A stretch of DNA of 64,000 nt from Gentiana macrophylla. Its lineage: Eukaryota > Streptophyta > Magnoliopsida > Gentianales > Gentianaceae. The position numbers and the translations under genes were made by a program. This document shows, in pieces, positions 46,693 to 57,712 of this stretch. The DNA lies in the NCBI GenBank assembly GCA_026214975.1, contig JAOBSW010001145.1:1-64000 (forward strand). The letters are read 5' to 3'. Numbering within the stretch: the first letter of the stretch is position 1; each line of letters opens with the position of its first letter. The notes under the pieces are model-generated. The model was given only the letters and a program-made list of their open reading frames with translations. It was not told the DNA's origin and did not search any database.

Positions 46693-48110
46693 TGTTAGGA
46701 ACATGTTATTATGTTTTGATGATGGCCATACTAATTTGTTATAGCAAGCTGAAATAAGTTAGAATTCTCTGTATAAGTCTTTACTTAAGGTCTGACAAGT
46801 TGTATAAGTTAAGTCAGACAAGTATTGTACTAGTTGGTAGGATGGCAAAGCAAAGACAGATATTCGGCAGAGTGAAGCCAGCCAAGCACCAGCAGAGAAG
46901 TAATGAAGACTTTATGGCCTGACTTATAACCAAGGAAGTCTGTGATGATCTTGGATAAGTCTATGTTTTAACTGATAAAACTCAAATGTTTAAATATGGT
47001 GTACACTGGTCTCACCCAAATCAAGGATCGGTGAAGTTCAAAGACTCTCCAAATACTAGAACAAAGAAGGAGACAGTGAATCGGCTGAGTAAACTGACTT
47101 TCGGCAAAGAGAAAACAAAACAGCGAAGAAGAAGTGACGGCTAAGTCAGTAGGCTCACTCGACCGTTCTAGAAACGGCGAAGAGACACCTACAAGGCCAG
47201 AATTGATATACGATGAAGATTCAGAAGATCATGCATTAAATGCTCAAATCATTAAAGGATCAATCAAGGACGGATTATCTGCTATACGTTTGAAGAAAGA
47301 ATCCGATCACTGAAATTAAGTAGAATACAATTAAGGGGGAATCAAGAATAAAATCAAGGATTATTCCCTCATTAATATAGCCAACGGACGGAATTTCAAA
47401 AACGAAGGTATTCAAGGCTATAAATAGAAGGCATTGTGTAAAAAAAAAAACAACAATCAAGAAAGAAAAATCTAGCAGAAACTCTGTCAATTTGAAAAAG
47501 CCTTCTCTCTGAACTTACAAGGATACATCTAGTGATCAACTCAGACTTCAAGGCTACAAAGTCATACTCAGAACTGAGGATTGATCAAGCAAGTGTGTGA
47601 ATCACATTCACATCAAATGAAAGCAATCGAATCGAGAGGCAACTCGAGAAGGAGTTGAATCTGTGATAGTTGTTGAAGGATCTTGATCTTAAGGAACAGC
47701 AGAAGGAAGACTAAATCACTGAAGCTGCTGCAGTCAAGGAGTGATAGTTTTGTAGATTGTGAAGCTTGGGAAGCCAAGGACAATCATACTATTGTATCTG
47801 TGAAAACAATAGTGAATTCCTCCAATCATCACAGGAGAAGAGTGGATTAGGGATTACACCACCTGAACCACTATAAGCCTTGTGTCAATTTAATTTACGC
47901 AATTTACTTTACAGCATTCATTTAATTTGCATACATCATAATTTGCATCTGTGACTGTTTAAACCGATTTGAAAACAATATAGTAAGAAGGGACTTATCC
48001 GCTGCCCAAAAGCTTTTAACTAGAAGAAGAAAAGTTTTTGAAACTCCACTATAGTCATTCACCCCCCCCCCTCCCTCTGACTATAGTTTCACCCTTCTCT
48101 GGGACCAACA
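46693..48110 (+). repeat. 3' LTR of element G
   Basis: 1,418 bases, TGTTAGGAACATG...GGGACCAACA, followed by the target duplication gaaat. Confidence 0.92.
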
Positions 48111-48532
48111 GAAATCACGAAGAAGTCTGAATTGGAATTGAATGTTGATAGGATAGGTGGATCGATTGCTCGTTTGCTCGTTATAACTTGATCAAATCCC
48201 TAAAACTTGAATTGTTTAGCTTAGTAGTCTGTTATTGCATATCTAGTTTAGTTTAGTTTAAATTGGTTCGAAACATATCTTTCCTGGCTTTAGATCATAT
48301 CTTCTGTCCAGTTTTCACGTTTTAGTTAAAGTTTGTTTTCGTTTCTGTTTTGTTTTATTCGCTGTTTAGATCAGTTTCGTGACATAGTTTAGGTTAGACA
48401 ACAACTAGAAATCCCAATCGTTTAGTTCCCCGTAAGATCGACCCGGCATTAACCACTATTACTACGATCCTTATACTTGAGGTTAACCGGATTATTACTT
48501 GTTTTGTGTTAATAAAATCCGTGACAAGTTTT

Positions 48533-48549
48533 TGGCGCCGTTGCGGGGA
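48533..48549 (+). other. Primer binding site (tRNA-Asp), element E
   Basis: TGGCGCCGTTGCGGGG starts six bases after the LTR end. It has one C fewer than B and C, a small mismatch with tRNA-Asp. Confidence 0.88.
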
Positions 48550-48812
48550 ACCGGACGGTTGTCTAGTTTTTGTTTTTTGTTTTTCTGTTTGTTTTTGTTT
48601 TTCCTGTTTTTATTTCGTTTTAATTTCCTGTTTTAGTTGATAAACGTTTAGGTAATTAGTTAATTAGGGTTTTAGCTTAGGGTTTAAGGTTCTCTTGTGA
48701 TTAGTTCTCCCCTCTATCTCTTCTCTCTGTTTCTGTTTCTATTCTTTCGTCCCCCATCTTTTCTGTTATTTTCTGCAAATTTCCTGCTTCTGTTCTAATT
48801 TTCCCGCTACCA

Positions 48813-49013
48813 AACAGGCGTCTGGGATATTGGACGCCCGTCCACTGGAAAATTTCCAATACTGTTCTGTTTTCTTTCACTTAGACGAGCGTCCATAAAA
48901 TTTGGACGCCCGTTCAAGTTTTCTGAAGACCGGACGAGCGTTTGGTCAACCGAACGCCCGTCCAGTCCAAAAGTTGAGCAAACGCCCGTCCAAGCCTTTG
49001 GACGCCCGTCTGT
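48813..49013 (+). repeat. ACGNNCGT palindromic-word array in gag leader, element E
   Basis: Eight words in 200 bases between PBS and gag (for example ggacgcccgtcca, agacgagcgtcca, ggacgagcgtttg, gaacgcccgtcca). No TATA box follows. The surrounding leader (48550-49144) is T-rich with no other visible feature. Confidence 0.82.
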
Positions 49014-49144
49014 TTTATTCTTTTCCTCAATAATTCTGTTTCTTTTCCTTCTTTCCCTTTCTTTTCTTTAGGCTTTTAATTTTTAGTTTAGGCTTTTAAT
49101 TTCTTAGTTTTTAGGCTTCTTTTTACTTGTTTTTGTTCCGGTTT

Positions 49145-52100
49145 ATGCAAACTCGGAGTCGAAAGGGACCGTTATTATACACCCCTGACCCCGAGCGAAC
49201 CGTAGTCCGGCCAAACAGGCAGATTTTCCGTTCTGCGGTTCTGGCAGACAGAGCCGAGCAAGATCTCGAAGACCAATTAGCAAAGGAAATCATTGATTTT
49301 GTGATAATGGCCGCTAATAATAGACGTACGTTGGCAGACTATGCCATGCCAGGCGAAGTCAAAGTCAACCCGGCTATTGTTATTCCAGCCATTACCACAC
49401 AAACCTTTGAGCTAAAGCTAGGACTTATCCAGATGATGCAGCATGCATCAATTTTTCATGTCTACCAATCAGAGAATCCGCATACCCACTTACACACATT
49501 CTTAGAGATATGCGGTACTACACGCATCCAAGGAGTAAGTGAGGATGCTATCAAGCTAAAACTTTTTCCATTTTCGTTGAAAGGAGAGGCTAAAGAGTGG
49601 TACACCTCTCTTCCCTCTGAATCCATCTCCACCTGGGCCGAACTCGAAAAGGAGTTCTTGAGTCAATATTTTCCACCTTCAAAGACGGCCCAGTGTTTGA
49701 ATGAAATATTCACTTTCTATCAGAAAGAGAATGAATCTTTCTTCGAATGTTGGAAGAGATTCAAGTCTCTTCTTAGAAAGTGCCCCCACCATGGCTTGCC
49801 ACTGGAAAGGCAAGTCAATACATTCTTCAGTGGATTGAACGAGCTCACCAAAGGCATGGTCAATAGTTCTTCTGGTGGGGCATTTCTGAAGAAAACACCT
49901 GAAGAGGGATGGGCATTGTTTGAGGACATTGCAAAATACAACTACGCCCCCTCTTATCAAGCAATCCAAGCACCTCCTCCTCCCAAGGTTGAGGAAGTTA
50001 ACGTGCAAAGTTTGATCGCCATGCTGCAGAAACAGATGGCAACATCTCAAGTTCCAAATCCGATAAATCAAACTTCTTATTTTCCACAGAACCCTCAGGT
50101 TCTGTACTATGAAAATTGCTGTCAGACTGGCCATATGAATGGCCAGTGTCAATTTAATCCCCATGCACCCTATCAAGTGAATGCTGTTCATGATTATGGA
50201 CAGTACAATCAAGTCACATGTCAGAATTGTGACGAGGTGGGGCACACATCTAAATTCTGTCCTATGAACGGACAGAATGCGGAAGTGAATGCATTCTATG
50301 GCCAGAACAATCCAAGGTTCAATCAGTTTCCTGGCCAGAATAATTTCCAAAACCAAGGATTTAATCCATCTTCAAGTTTTAATCCTAATTCGAATTTTAG
50401 TTCGAATCAGAATTTCAATAGAAACCCTGGGTTTAATCAGAACCAAAACTCGAATTTTTCCAATCCTATGCAAAAATTCAATCAGAATTGTCCTTCCAAT
50501 TCAAATTCTCAATTTCAAAGTCGGCCCAGCCAACCATATGCTCAAAACTTCCAAAACTCTCAAGGCCCCTCCCAATCTACCTGTTAGGAACATTTTATTG
50601 TGTTTTGATGATGGCCATACTAGCTGTTATAGCAAGCCTGAAATAAGTTAGAATTCTCTGTATAGGTCTTTACTTAGAGTCTGACAAGTTGTATAAGTTA
50701 AGTCAGACAAGTATTGTACCAGTTGGTAGGACGGCAAAGGCAAGAACAGATATTCGGCTAAGTGAAGCCAGCCAAGCACCAGCAGAGAAGTAATGAAGAC
50801 ATTATGGTCTGACTTATAACCAAGGAAGTCTGTGATGACCTTGGATAAGTCTAAGTTATGTTTTAAGTGATAAAACTCAATGTTCAAATATGGTGTACAC
50901 TGGTCTCACCCAAATCAAGGATCAGTGAAGTTCAAAGACTCTCCAAATATTAGAACAAAGAAAGAAACAGTGAATCGGCTGAGTAAACTGACTTTCGGCA
51001 AAGAGAAAACAAAACACCGAAGAAGAAGTGACGGCTAAGTCAGTAGGCTCACTCGACCGTTTTAGAAACGGCGAAGGGACACTTACAAGGTCAGATTTGA
51101 TATACGATGAAGATTCAGAAGATCATGCATTAAATGCTCAAATCATTAAAGGATCAATCAAGGACGGATTATCTGCTATATGTTTGAAGAAAGAATCCGA
51201 TCACTGAAATTAAGGAGAATACAATTAAGGGGGAATCAAGAATAAAATCAAAGATTATTCCCTCATTAATATAGCCAACGGACGGAATTTCAAAAACGAA
51301 GGTATTCAAGGCTATAAATAGAAGGCATTGATAGAAAAAGAAAATAACGATTAAGAAAGAAAAATCTAGCAGAAACTCTGTCAATTTGAAAAAGCCTTCT
51401 CTCTGAACTTACAAGGATACATCTAGTGATCAACTCAGATTTCAAAGCTACAAAGTCATACTCAGAACTGAGATTGATCAAGCAAGTGTGTGGATCACAT
51501 TCACATCAAACTGAAGCAACTGAATCAGAGGCAATCTGAGAAGGAGTTGAATCTGTGATAGCTGTTGAAGGATCTTGATCTTAAGGAACAAAGACAAAGG
51601 AAGATGAATCATCAAGTCAGCATTGCGAGTCAAGGAGTGATAGTCTTGTAGATTGTGAAGCTTGGGAAGCCAAGGACAATCATACTATTGTATCTGTGAA
51701 AAACAATAGTGAATTCCTCCAATCATCACATGAGAAGAGTGGATTAAGGGATTACACCACCCTGAACCACTATAAGCCTTGTGTCAATTTAATTTCTGCA
51801 GTTTACTTTACAGCATTCATTTAATTTGCCTATATCATAGCTTATATCTGTGACTGTCTACATTGATTTGAAAACAACATAGTAAGAAGGGACTTATCCG
51901 CTGCCCAAAAGCTTTTAAATATAAGAAAAGTTTTTGAAACTCCACTATAGTCATTCCCCCCCTCTGACTATAGTTTCACCCTTCTCTGGGACCAACACTA
52001 CCAATCTAGAAGCTAAATTGGAGGAGCAAAGTAGGTCAATGAAGAATCTAGAGAGACAAATTGGGCAACTGGCTGAACAGTTAGCTTCTAGACCCCCAGG

Positions 52101-52281
52101 GCAGCTGCCCAGTTTCACCGAGAAGAATCCAATGGGTGGTCAAGTTGCTCAAGCTGACTTGAACAAAGGCCCATGTACTGACCTCGTGCCATCAATTCAA
52201 TATGGTAAAGAGGAGGCCAGTGCAATGAATCTGAGAAGTGGTACTCAAGTTAGTGGTCCTTCCCATCAGGGAAACCACTAG
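49145..52281 (+). pseudogene. gag: Gag of element E, interrupted only by a solo LTR
   Basis: The start is the ATG of MQTRSRKGPLLYTPD at 49145, shared with B and C. The frame is open to 50581, is split by the solo LTR (50582-51997 plus one target duplication), and resumes in frame at 52003 to the stop TAG at 52279-52281. Without the insert it is about 571 codons. Parts: Arg-rich N-terminus; capsid-like core (FELKLGLIQMMQHAS, FLEICGTTRIQGVSEDAIK, LEKEFLSQYFPPSKT); a first zinc knuckle with its leading Cys changed to Tyr (YENCCQTGHMNGQC); an intact knuckle CQNCDEVGHTSKFC; a long Asn/Phe/Gln-rich low-complexity region; and a short Leu/Glu-rich helix (NLEAKLEEQSRSMKN). The stop lies inside the frameshift signal to pol. 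Confidence 0.88.
50582..51997 (+). mobile_element. Solo LTR of the G copia family in gag of E
   Basis: 1,416 bases, TGTTAGGAACATT...GGGACCAACA, flanked by the perfect target duplication ctacc (50577-50581, 51998-52002). Removing the LTR and one copy restores the gag frame. It results from recombination between the two LTRs of an inserted element. Confidence 0.93.
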
Positions 52282-52311
52282 CCCCTCCTGCCATTGATAA
52301 GGCAGGAGGGG
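52269..52311 (+). promoter_or_regulatory. -1 ribosomal frameshift signal at gag-pol junction, element E
   Basis: The slippery heptamer GGGAAAC at 52269-52275 is in phase (G GGA AAC in the gag frame). A six-base spacer CACTAG ends with the gag stop. A perfect 11-pair stem follows, with arms CCCCTCCTGCC (52282-52292) and GGCAGGAGGGG (52301-52311) around the loop ATTGATAA. After slippage the codons become GGG AAA CCA CTA and enter the open pol frame. Confidence 0.85.
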
Positions 52312-55300
52312 AAGCTGAGCACCTACACTCCCCTCAACTGCAAGAAAAGACTCAGGTGGCTGATCCCCTGAGAGGTGAAGAAGTTGGAGATCCTCAAGTG
52401 GCTGATCCCTTGAGAACTGAAAAAGCAAGCGAAAGTCAGGAGGCTGATCCCCTGACTACAAAAAAATCTGAAAAAGCTGTTCGATGGAAAGATCTGGAAG
52501 ACAAAGCTGTAAGTGCATCCTCAAAGAAAGCCTTTTCTGAGAGTGACCTTAAGAAGCTTCCATTTCCACCGAGAAAGAGCAACATTCCCTTGATTGAGAA
52601 CAAAAAGTACGAAAAGGTTCTGAACCTGTTGAAAAATACTCAGGTAAATCTTCCATTATCAGATGTCTTGGTTGAGATGCCTAAGTATACAAAATTCATC
52701 AAGGATGTTGTATCTTCGAAAAAGAAGTTAGCAGGCATGGAAAGGCAAATTGGTGAGGATTGCTCCATGATTAATTATGAAGACTTACCAATTAAAAGAG
52801 GTGACCCTGGCAAGTTCGTACTTACAGTATTAATGGGAGGTCTAGTCTTCCCTAATTCTTTGTGTGATCTAGGTGCCTCTATAAGTCTTATGCCAATGTC
52901 TGTATGCAAACAGCTCGGTTTACAAAGCCTTCTAGAACCCACTACTATGAGTTTACAATTCGCTGATAGATCTTCTAAGAAAGCTTCAGGGATCCTGAAA
53001 GACGTTTTGGTTCAGATTGATAGATTTACCTTTCCAGTCGATTGGTATGTTTTAGATATGGAGAAAGATGAAAACGTCCCCCTGATTCTTGGAAGACCTT
53101 TCTTATCTACAGCTAGAGCCCTTATCGATTGCGATGGTGGGCAAGTGACTATCCGAGTTGGTGACCAAGAGGTGAGTTACAATGTCTTAAAGTCCATTCA
53201 AGTACCCTCTGGCCCTCCAACCGGCTTTTCCATTGATTATATGACGGATGATTTCACCGATTATATGGATAAGCAAGTCATGGCTGTAGAAGCTGAATAT
53301 GAGCGATTGGTTGATAATCTAAATACTCATGGTGTGGTAAATCTAGATCAATTAGCAGCTAATTTTGAGGAAGAATTGTTGGAAGGAGAAGCTTTGGCAG
53401 TGGGACCACAGAGTAAACTCAGTGATATTGAGTTGAAAAGTGGAGATCTCAAGTCAAGTTTAGAAGACCCCCCTGCTGATTTGGTGCTGAAGCCGTTGCC
53501 TAAACATCTTAAGTATGTGTTTCTAAGAGAAGGTGACAAGCTTCCATTGATTATATCTGCCAAGCTGTCTCGGTTAGAGGAGATGAAATTGATCAATGTC
53601 TTGAAACGTAATGAAAAAGCTTTTGGTTGGCAAGTAGGAGATATCCGAGGAATATCTCCTGACATCTGCATGCACAAGATCAAGACGAGTGAGGGTGCAA
53701 AATGTGTACGACAGCCCCAGAGGAGGCTCAACCCTCATAAGCAAGAAGTCGTTAAAAAGGAAATCATCAAACTTCTGGACATGGGAATCATTTATGCCAT
53801 CGCGGATAGTGAATGGGTTTCCTCGACTCAAGTAGTTCCCAAGAAAGGTGGAATTACGATTGAGAAGAATGAGAAGGGAGAGGAAATAGCATTGAGACTT
53901 GTCACTGGTTACAGAGTCTGCATCGACTATCGAAAGCTCAATGAGGTAACCATGAAAGATCACTTTCCCCTTCCATTCATTGAACAGATGCTTGAGCGTC
54001 TGGAGGGACACGCATTCTACTGTTTCCTAGATGGATACTCAGGATACTTCCAGATACCCATTGATCCAGCTGACCAAGAAAAGACCACATTCACCTGCCC
54101 TTATGGTACATTCGCTTACAGGCGAATGCCATTTGGTCTCTACAATGCCCCAGCTACATTTCAGCGATGTATGCTAGCTATCTTTGACGGGCTTGTAGAA
54201 AAGTGTATGGAGATTTTTATGGACGATTTTTCGGTCTTTGGTCAATCTTTTGATGATTGCCTTGACAATCTTGATCAAGTGTTATCCAGATGTGTGGAAA
54301 AGAACCTAGTACTTAATTGGGAAAAATGCCATTTCATGGTAGATGAGGGAATAGTTCTTGGCCACAAAATATCCGCCAAAGGTATAGAAGTTGACAGGGC
54401 AAAAGTGGAAGCTATCGAGAAGATGAGCTATCCCAAGAATGTGCACGAAATCAGAGGTTTTCTTGGACACGTCGGTTTCTATAGAAGATTCATTCAAGAC
54501 TTCTCCAAGATAGCCAAGCCCCTGTCCACTTTACTAAAGAAAGACGTTGAGTTCAATTTTGATGAGAGCTGCAAGCAAGCGTTTGAGGAGCTTAAGGATC
54601 GTTTAATATCTGCTCCAATTCTTATTTTGCCCGACTGGAACCTACCTTTTGAGCTTATGTGCGACGCATCAAACTATGCTGTTGGTGCTGTTCTAGGGCA
54701 AAAGATCAAAGGGAAGTTCCAGCCTATCTATTACGCCAGTCACACTTTGAACCCCTCTCAAGTTAACTATACCACTACTGAAAAGGAACTATTGGCCGTA
54801 GTTTTTGCTATGGACAAGTTCCGTAGTTACTTGTTAGGAGCTCAAGTGATTGTGTGGACTGATCACGCTGCTTTGCGGTATCTGATGACAAAGAAAGAGG
54901 CTAAACCGCGCCTACTGCGTTGGATACTGACCCTACAAGAGTTTGACGTTCAAATTAAGGACAAAAAGGGCAGTGAAAACGTAGTGGCTGATCACGTTTC
55001 TAGAATGTTAAGTGAGGAAAAGGATGATCCAGATGATATAGATCTCTACTTTCCTCTAGAGAACATTATGTTGATAGACGGTTGTCCTCCTGATGTTCCA
55101 TGGTATTCTTCCATTGTAAATTACCTTCATGCCCGATATCTCGATCCAGAAATGTCTTATCAGGAGAAGAAAAAGTTCTTCTCTGATTTGAAATATTTAG
55201 TTTGGGATGAACCTTATCTTTTTAAGATCTGTAAAGATGGTTTGCTTAGGAGATGTGTTCCAGAATCAGAGCAACGTGATATTATTGAGCAATGCCACAG

Positions 55301-56702
55301 TGGACCCACTGGAGGTCACTTTGGTCCGTGGAAAACCGTTGCTAAGATCTTCCAATCCGGTTTTTATTGGCCTACGATCTTTAAGGACACAGAAGCTTTC
55401 TGTAAAGCTTGTGATAGGTGCCAAAAGACCGGTACTCTGACAAGGAGTTTTGACATGCCTTTGAAACCCATCCTCGAATGCGAAGTCTTTGATGTATGGG
55501 GTATCGATTTTATGGGACCATTCCCATCATCTTGCGGTAATAAATACATCTTAGTCTGCGTGGACTATGTGTCTAAATGGGTGGAGGCTCAAGCCACTCC
55601 TCACAATGATCATAAAACGGTCATGAAATTTCTAAAGAGGAATATCTTCGTGAGGTTTGGATGTCCACGTTCCTTGATTAGTGATGAAGGGACGCATTTC
55701 TGCAACCGACCCCTAGAGAAAGTGCTTGAAAAGTATGGTGTTCGTCATAAGACAGGTACACCATATCATCTGATGACTAGTGGTCAGGTTGAAAGGAGCA
55801 ACCAAAGCATCAAGAAAATCCTGGAGAAGACGGTGCTTGATCATAGAAAGGATCGGAGTTTGAAGTTGGATGATGTACTCTGGGCTTACAGAACTGCCTA
55901 TAAAACCCCTATGGGTACATCTCCATATCAAATGGTCTATGGTAAACCATGTCATCTGCCTGTCGAATTAGAGCATAGAGCTTATTGGGCTACAAAGTTT
56001 CTGAACTTTGATTCCCAATCTTGTGGAAAACATCGACTGCAGCAGTTACATGAGCTAGACGAATTCAGACTCCAAGCCTATGAAAGTGCCAGGATTAGTA
56101 AAGATAAGATGAAGCTACTCCACGATGCTAAGATTAAGAAGAGAGAATTTCAAGTCGGCGAACAAGTTCTTATATACAATTCTAGGTTACATTTGTTTCC
56201 TGGGAAGTTGAGGACACGTTGGTCCGGTCCCTTTGAAATTCTCCAAATTATTCATGGAGGCGTTCTAGAACTGCGAGGTTATGGTGACCAGCCGTTTCGA
56301 GTAAATGGTCAAAGGTGTAAGCACTACATTGGTGAATCTAAAGAAAAGCCGTTGACTGTTCGTTTTCTTGATATCCTCGGGTGTGGTGCTACAACAGTCG
56401 AAGAATTCGACGAGTTTTCACCCGACCTGTTTTCAGAGGATGACGGTAGAGGTCGATCTGAAGAAGTTCTAGCGGGTAGTTGGGATATGGAAGAGTACTG
56501 GAGGGAGCGTCAACTGAAACGTCATCAGGAGAATCAAAAGAGGAAGAAGTCAGTCATGGGGAAGTTTAAGCGTGTTTGGAAAGCTGTTAAGGATTTCACC
56601 CCATGTGTGAGATCTTTGTTTCGCAGCCCACACTCATCGATCGAGCTTACACGAGGTAGTGGTCGCGAAAAGTCAAATGGCCTGATCCAGGCTGAGCTTT
56701 AA
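52275..56702 (+). CDS. pol: Pol polyprotein (protease, reverse transcriptase, RNase H, integrase), element E
   Basis: An open frame of about 1,475 codons entered by -1 frameshift. No ATG-initiated start precedes the domains; the first in-frame GTG at 52356 is unlikely to be used. Positions are counted from 52356. First come three VADPLR-type repeats. The retropepsin-like protease has DLGAS near residue 171 and LGRPFLSTA near 247. The RT has [17 protein letters not shown] and the catalytic FMDD near 621. RNase H starts [11 protein letters not shown] near 768. The integrase has an HHCC zinc region near 978-1025 and D, D, E near 1050, 1109 and 1145. [19 protein letters not shown] and an acidic/basic tail follow, ending [18 protein letters not shown] is a hallmark of the Athila lineage. 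All catalytic residues appear present. Confidence 0.92.
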   Translation, partial: PLAPPAIDKAGGEAEHLHSPQLQEKTQVADPLRGEEVGDPQVADPLRTEKASESQEADPLTTKKSEKAVRWKDLEDKAVSASSKKAFSESDLKKLPFPPRKSNIPLIENKKYEKVLNLLKNTQVNLPLSDVLVEMPKYTKFIKDVVSSKKKLAGMERQIGEDCSMINYEDLPIKRGDPGKFVLTVLMGGLVFPNSLCDLGASISLMPMSVCKQLGLQSLLEPTTMSLQFADRSSKKASGILKDVLVQIDRFTFPVDWYVLDMEKDENVPLILGRPFLSTARALIDCDGGQVTIRVGDQEVSYNVLKSIQVPSGPPTGFSIDYMTDDFTDYMDKQVMAVEAEYERLVDNLNTHGVVNLDQLAANFEEELLEGEALAVGPQSKLSDIELKSGDLKSSLEDPPADLVLKPLPKHLKYVFLREGDKLPLIISAKLSRLEEMKLINVLKRNEKAFGWQVGDIRGISPDICMHKIKTSEGAKCVRQPQRRLNPHKQEVVKKEIIKLLDMGIIYAIADSEWVSSTQVVPKKGGITIEKNEKGEEIALRLVTGYRVCIDYRKLNEVTMKDHFPLPFIEQMLERLEGHAFYCFLDGYSGYFQIPIDPADQEKTTFTCPYGTFAYRRMPFGLYNAPATFQRCMLAIFDGLVEKCMEIFMDDFSVFGQSFDDCLDNLDQVLSRCVEKNLVLNWEKCHFMVDEGIVLGHKISAKGIEVDRAKVEAIEKMSYPKNVHEIRGFLGHVGFYRRFIQDFSKIAKPLSTLLKKDVEFNFDESCKQAFEELKDRLISAPILILPDWNLPFELMCDASNYAVGAVLGQKIKGKFQPIYYASHTLNPSQVNYTTTEKELLAVVFAMDKFRSYLLGAQVIVWTDHAALRYLMTKKEAKPRLLRWILTLQEFDVQIKDKKGSENVVADHVSRMLSEEKDDPDDIDLYFPLENIMLIDGCPPDVPWYSSIVNYLHARYLDPEMSYQEKKKFFSDLKYLVWDEPYLFKICKDGLLRRCVPESEQRDIIEQCHSGPTGGHFGPWKTVAKIFQSGFYWPTIFKDTEAFCKACDRCQKTGTLTRSFDMPLKPILECEVFDVWGIDFMGPFPSSCGNKYILVCVDYVSKWVEAQATPHNDHKTVMKFLKRNIFVRFGCPRSLISDEGTHFCNRPLEKVLEKYGVRHKTGTPYHLMTSGQVERSNQSIKKILEKTVLDHRKDRSLKLDDVLWAYRTAYKTPMGTSPYQMVYGKPCHLPVELEHRAYWATKFLNFDSQSCGKHRLQQLHELDEFRLQAYESARISKDKMKLLHDAKIKKREFQVGEQVLIYNSRLHLFPGKLRTRWSGPFEILQIIHGGVLELRGYGDQPFRVNGQRCKHYIGESKEKPLTVRFLDILGCGATTVEEFDEFSPDLFSEDDGRGRSEEVLAGSWDMEEYWRERQLKRHQENQKRKKSVMGKFKRVWKAVKDFTPCVRSLFRSPHSSIELTRGSGREKSNGLIQAEL

Positions 56703-56706
56703 ACGG

Positions 56707-56754
56707 TGTCGAGCTAACGACATTAACCAAAAGCGCCACTAGGGGGCAACCTAG
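56707..56754 (+). other. Intercistronic RNA motif 1 (double hairpin), element E
   Basis: It begins four bases after the pol stop. Hairpin 56707-56722 has stems TGTCG/CGACA and loop AGCTAA. The linker is TTAACCAAAAGCGC. Hairpin 56739-56754 has stems CTAGG/CCTAG and loop GGGCAA. Confidence 0.75.
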
Positions 56755-56881
56755 ATATCGTTCTTTTAGTTGATTTTGTTTTATGCTTTTGTAGCTTTAG
56801 TAGTTAAGTTTAGTTTATTAAGTATTAGCCTTATTAAGTTTTTTTTTGTTTTCATCTGTCAGTTAGTTGTGCTTTCTAGAT

Positions 56882-57279
56882 ATGGATTTCGGTGTTCAGC
56901 CAGAGGAGTTACCTTTCCTTAGGAAGATCCCACTAATCACTGTAGATGACGGACCGGGAGGAACCATCGTTTTGCACGTAGATTTTGACATTAGTACCCG
57001 CATCAAGACAGTCACCTATGTTCTCATTGTTCCCCGTTGTTCGGGAGGTGAAGACTTTACTTCTGAGGAGTTACAGGCAGCTCTTCAGCCGCCCTTACAC
57101 AATCTGAATGATCCGATCTTTGTGATTTAGCGCTAGTGCTGCAAGCTGAGCATTTTCGAGGTGTTGATATAGCTGGTGAGGACTGGGGTGTGCAAGATGA
57201 GTATGACTTCCCTCCGGCAATTGACATGCTCCGCCGTCTTATCCGAGTTGTGGATTGGTCGGACATTTACGATGACTAG
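56882..57279 (+). pseudogene. Conserved acidic small ORF of the Athila-like family, copy E (frameshifted)
   Basis: It starts MDFGVQPEELPF and is colinear with the 132-codon ORFs at 1177-1575 and 9143-9541. An indel near 57115-57130 produces an early stop after NDPIFVI. The rest of the protein (LALVLQAEHFRGVD to VDWSDIYDD) continues in another frame to the conserved stop at 57277-57279. Function is unknown. Confidence 0.75.
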
Positions 57280-57295
57280 CGTGGTTAGGTTGTTT

Positions 57296-57344
57296 CGTCG
57301 AGCAAACGACGTAAAACAAAAGCGCTTGGTGGGAGGCAACCCAC
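57296..57344 (+). other. Intercistronic RNA motif 2 (double hairpin), element E
   Basis: It begins 17 bases after the small-ORF stop. Hairpin 57296-57311 has stems CGTCG/CGACG and loop AGCAAA. The linker ends AAAGCGC. Hairpin 57329-57344 has stems GTGGG/CCCAC and loop AGGCAA. Confidence 0.75.
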
Positions 57345-57496
57345 TGTTTTCTATTTGTTTTAGCTTATCTTCTAGTAATTTTATGTTTTTCGTTGATTTT
57401 TATTTGTATGTTTGAAGTTTTATTTAAGTTTAATGAGAAAATGAAAGTTTGAATTTAAATTGTATGAAATTTTATAAATTTTGCTATTTTTCTCTA

Positions 57497-57705
57497 TTGG
57501 ACGCCCGTCCAGTTCCCTGGCCGCCCGTCCACCATGCACAAATATTGAACGAGCGTCCAACATTCTTGGACGCCCGTCTGAGAAACCTCTTTCAACGCTG
57601 TATGTAAATTTAGTATATGGACGAGCGTCTGTTTCTATGGACGCCCGTCCAGTTCATGTGGCCTCCAGCTGAACGCCCGTCTGATTACCTGGACGTCCGT
57701 CCAGC
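57497..57705 (+). repeat. ACGNNCGT palindromic-word array before env-like ORF, element E
   Basis: Eight words in about 210 bases (ggacgcccgtcca, ggccgcccgtcca, gaacgagcgtcca, ggacgcccgtctg, ggacgagcgtctg, ggacgcccgtcca, gaacgcccgtctg, ggacgtccgtcca). A TATA box follows at once. Confidence 0.87.
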
Positions 57706-57712
57706 CCCTGCC

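Larger units (their letters stand above)
35686..48110 (+). mobile_element. SIRE/Maximus-type Ty1/copia element G
   Basis: A 12.4 kb plus-strand element in the 5' LTR of E, flanked by the perfect duplication gaaat (35681-35685, 48111-48115). The intact target is visible in the 3' LTR of E. LTRs are 35686-37081 and 46693-48110. The order gag, protease/integrase/RT/RNase H and then a long extra ORF region before the 3' LTR, together with the large size, fits the SIRE/Maximus lineage. The coding parts have many breaks. Confidence 0.9.
34564..48526 (+). repeat. 5' LTR of element E, split by copia element G
   Basis: LTR sequence is 34564-35685 and 48116-48526. The first bases read TTTTAAGGG instead of TGTTAAGGG, so the terminal TG is mutated. 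The 3' LTR gives the uninterrupted version across the insertion point (near 62376). Confidence 0.9.

Noticed and set aside
49679..50356. 225-codon minus-strand frame opposite gag of E
   Set aside because: Mirror of the gag low-complexity and capsid coding sequence; it has no homology of its own.
53348..54011. Minus-strand ORFs within pol of E
   Set aside because: Shadows of the intact pol; no domain, no start context, and the coding strand is unambiguous.
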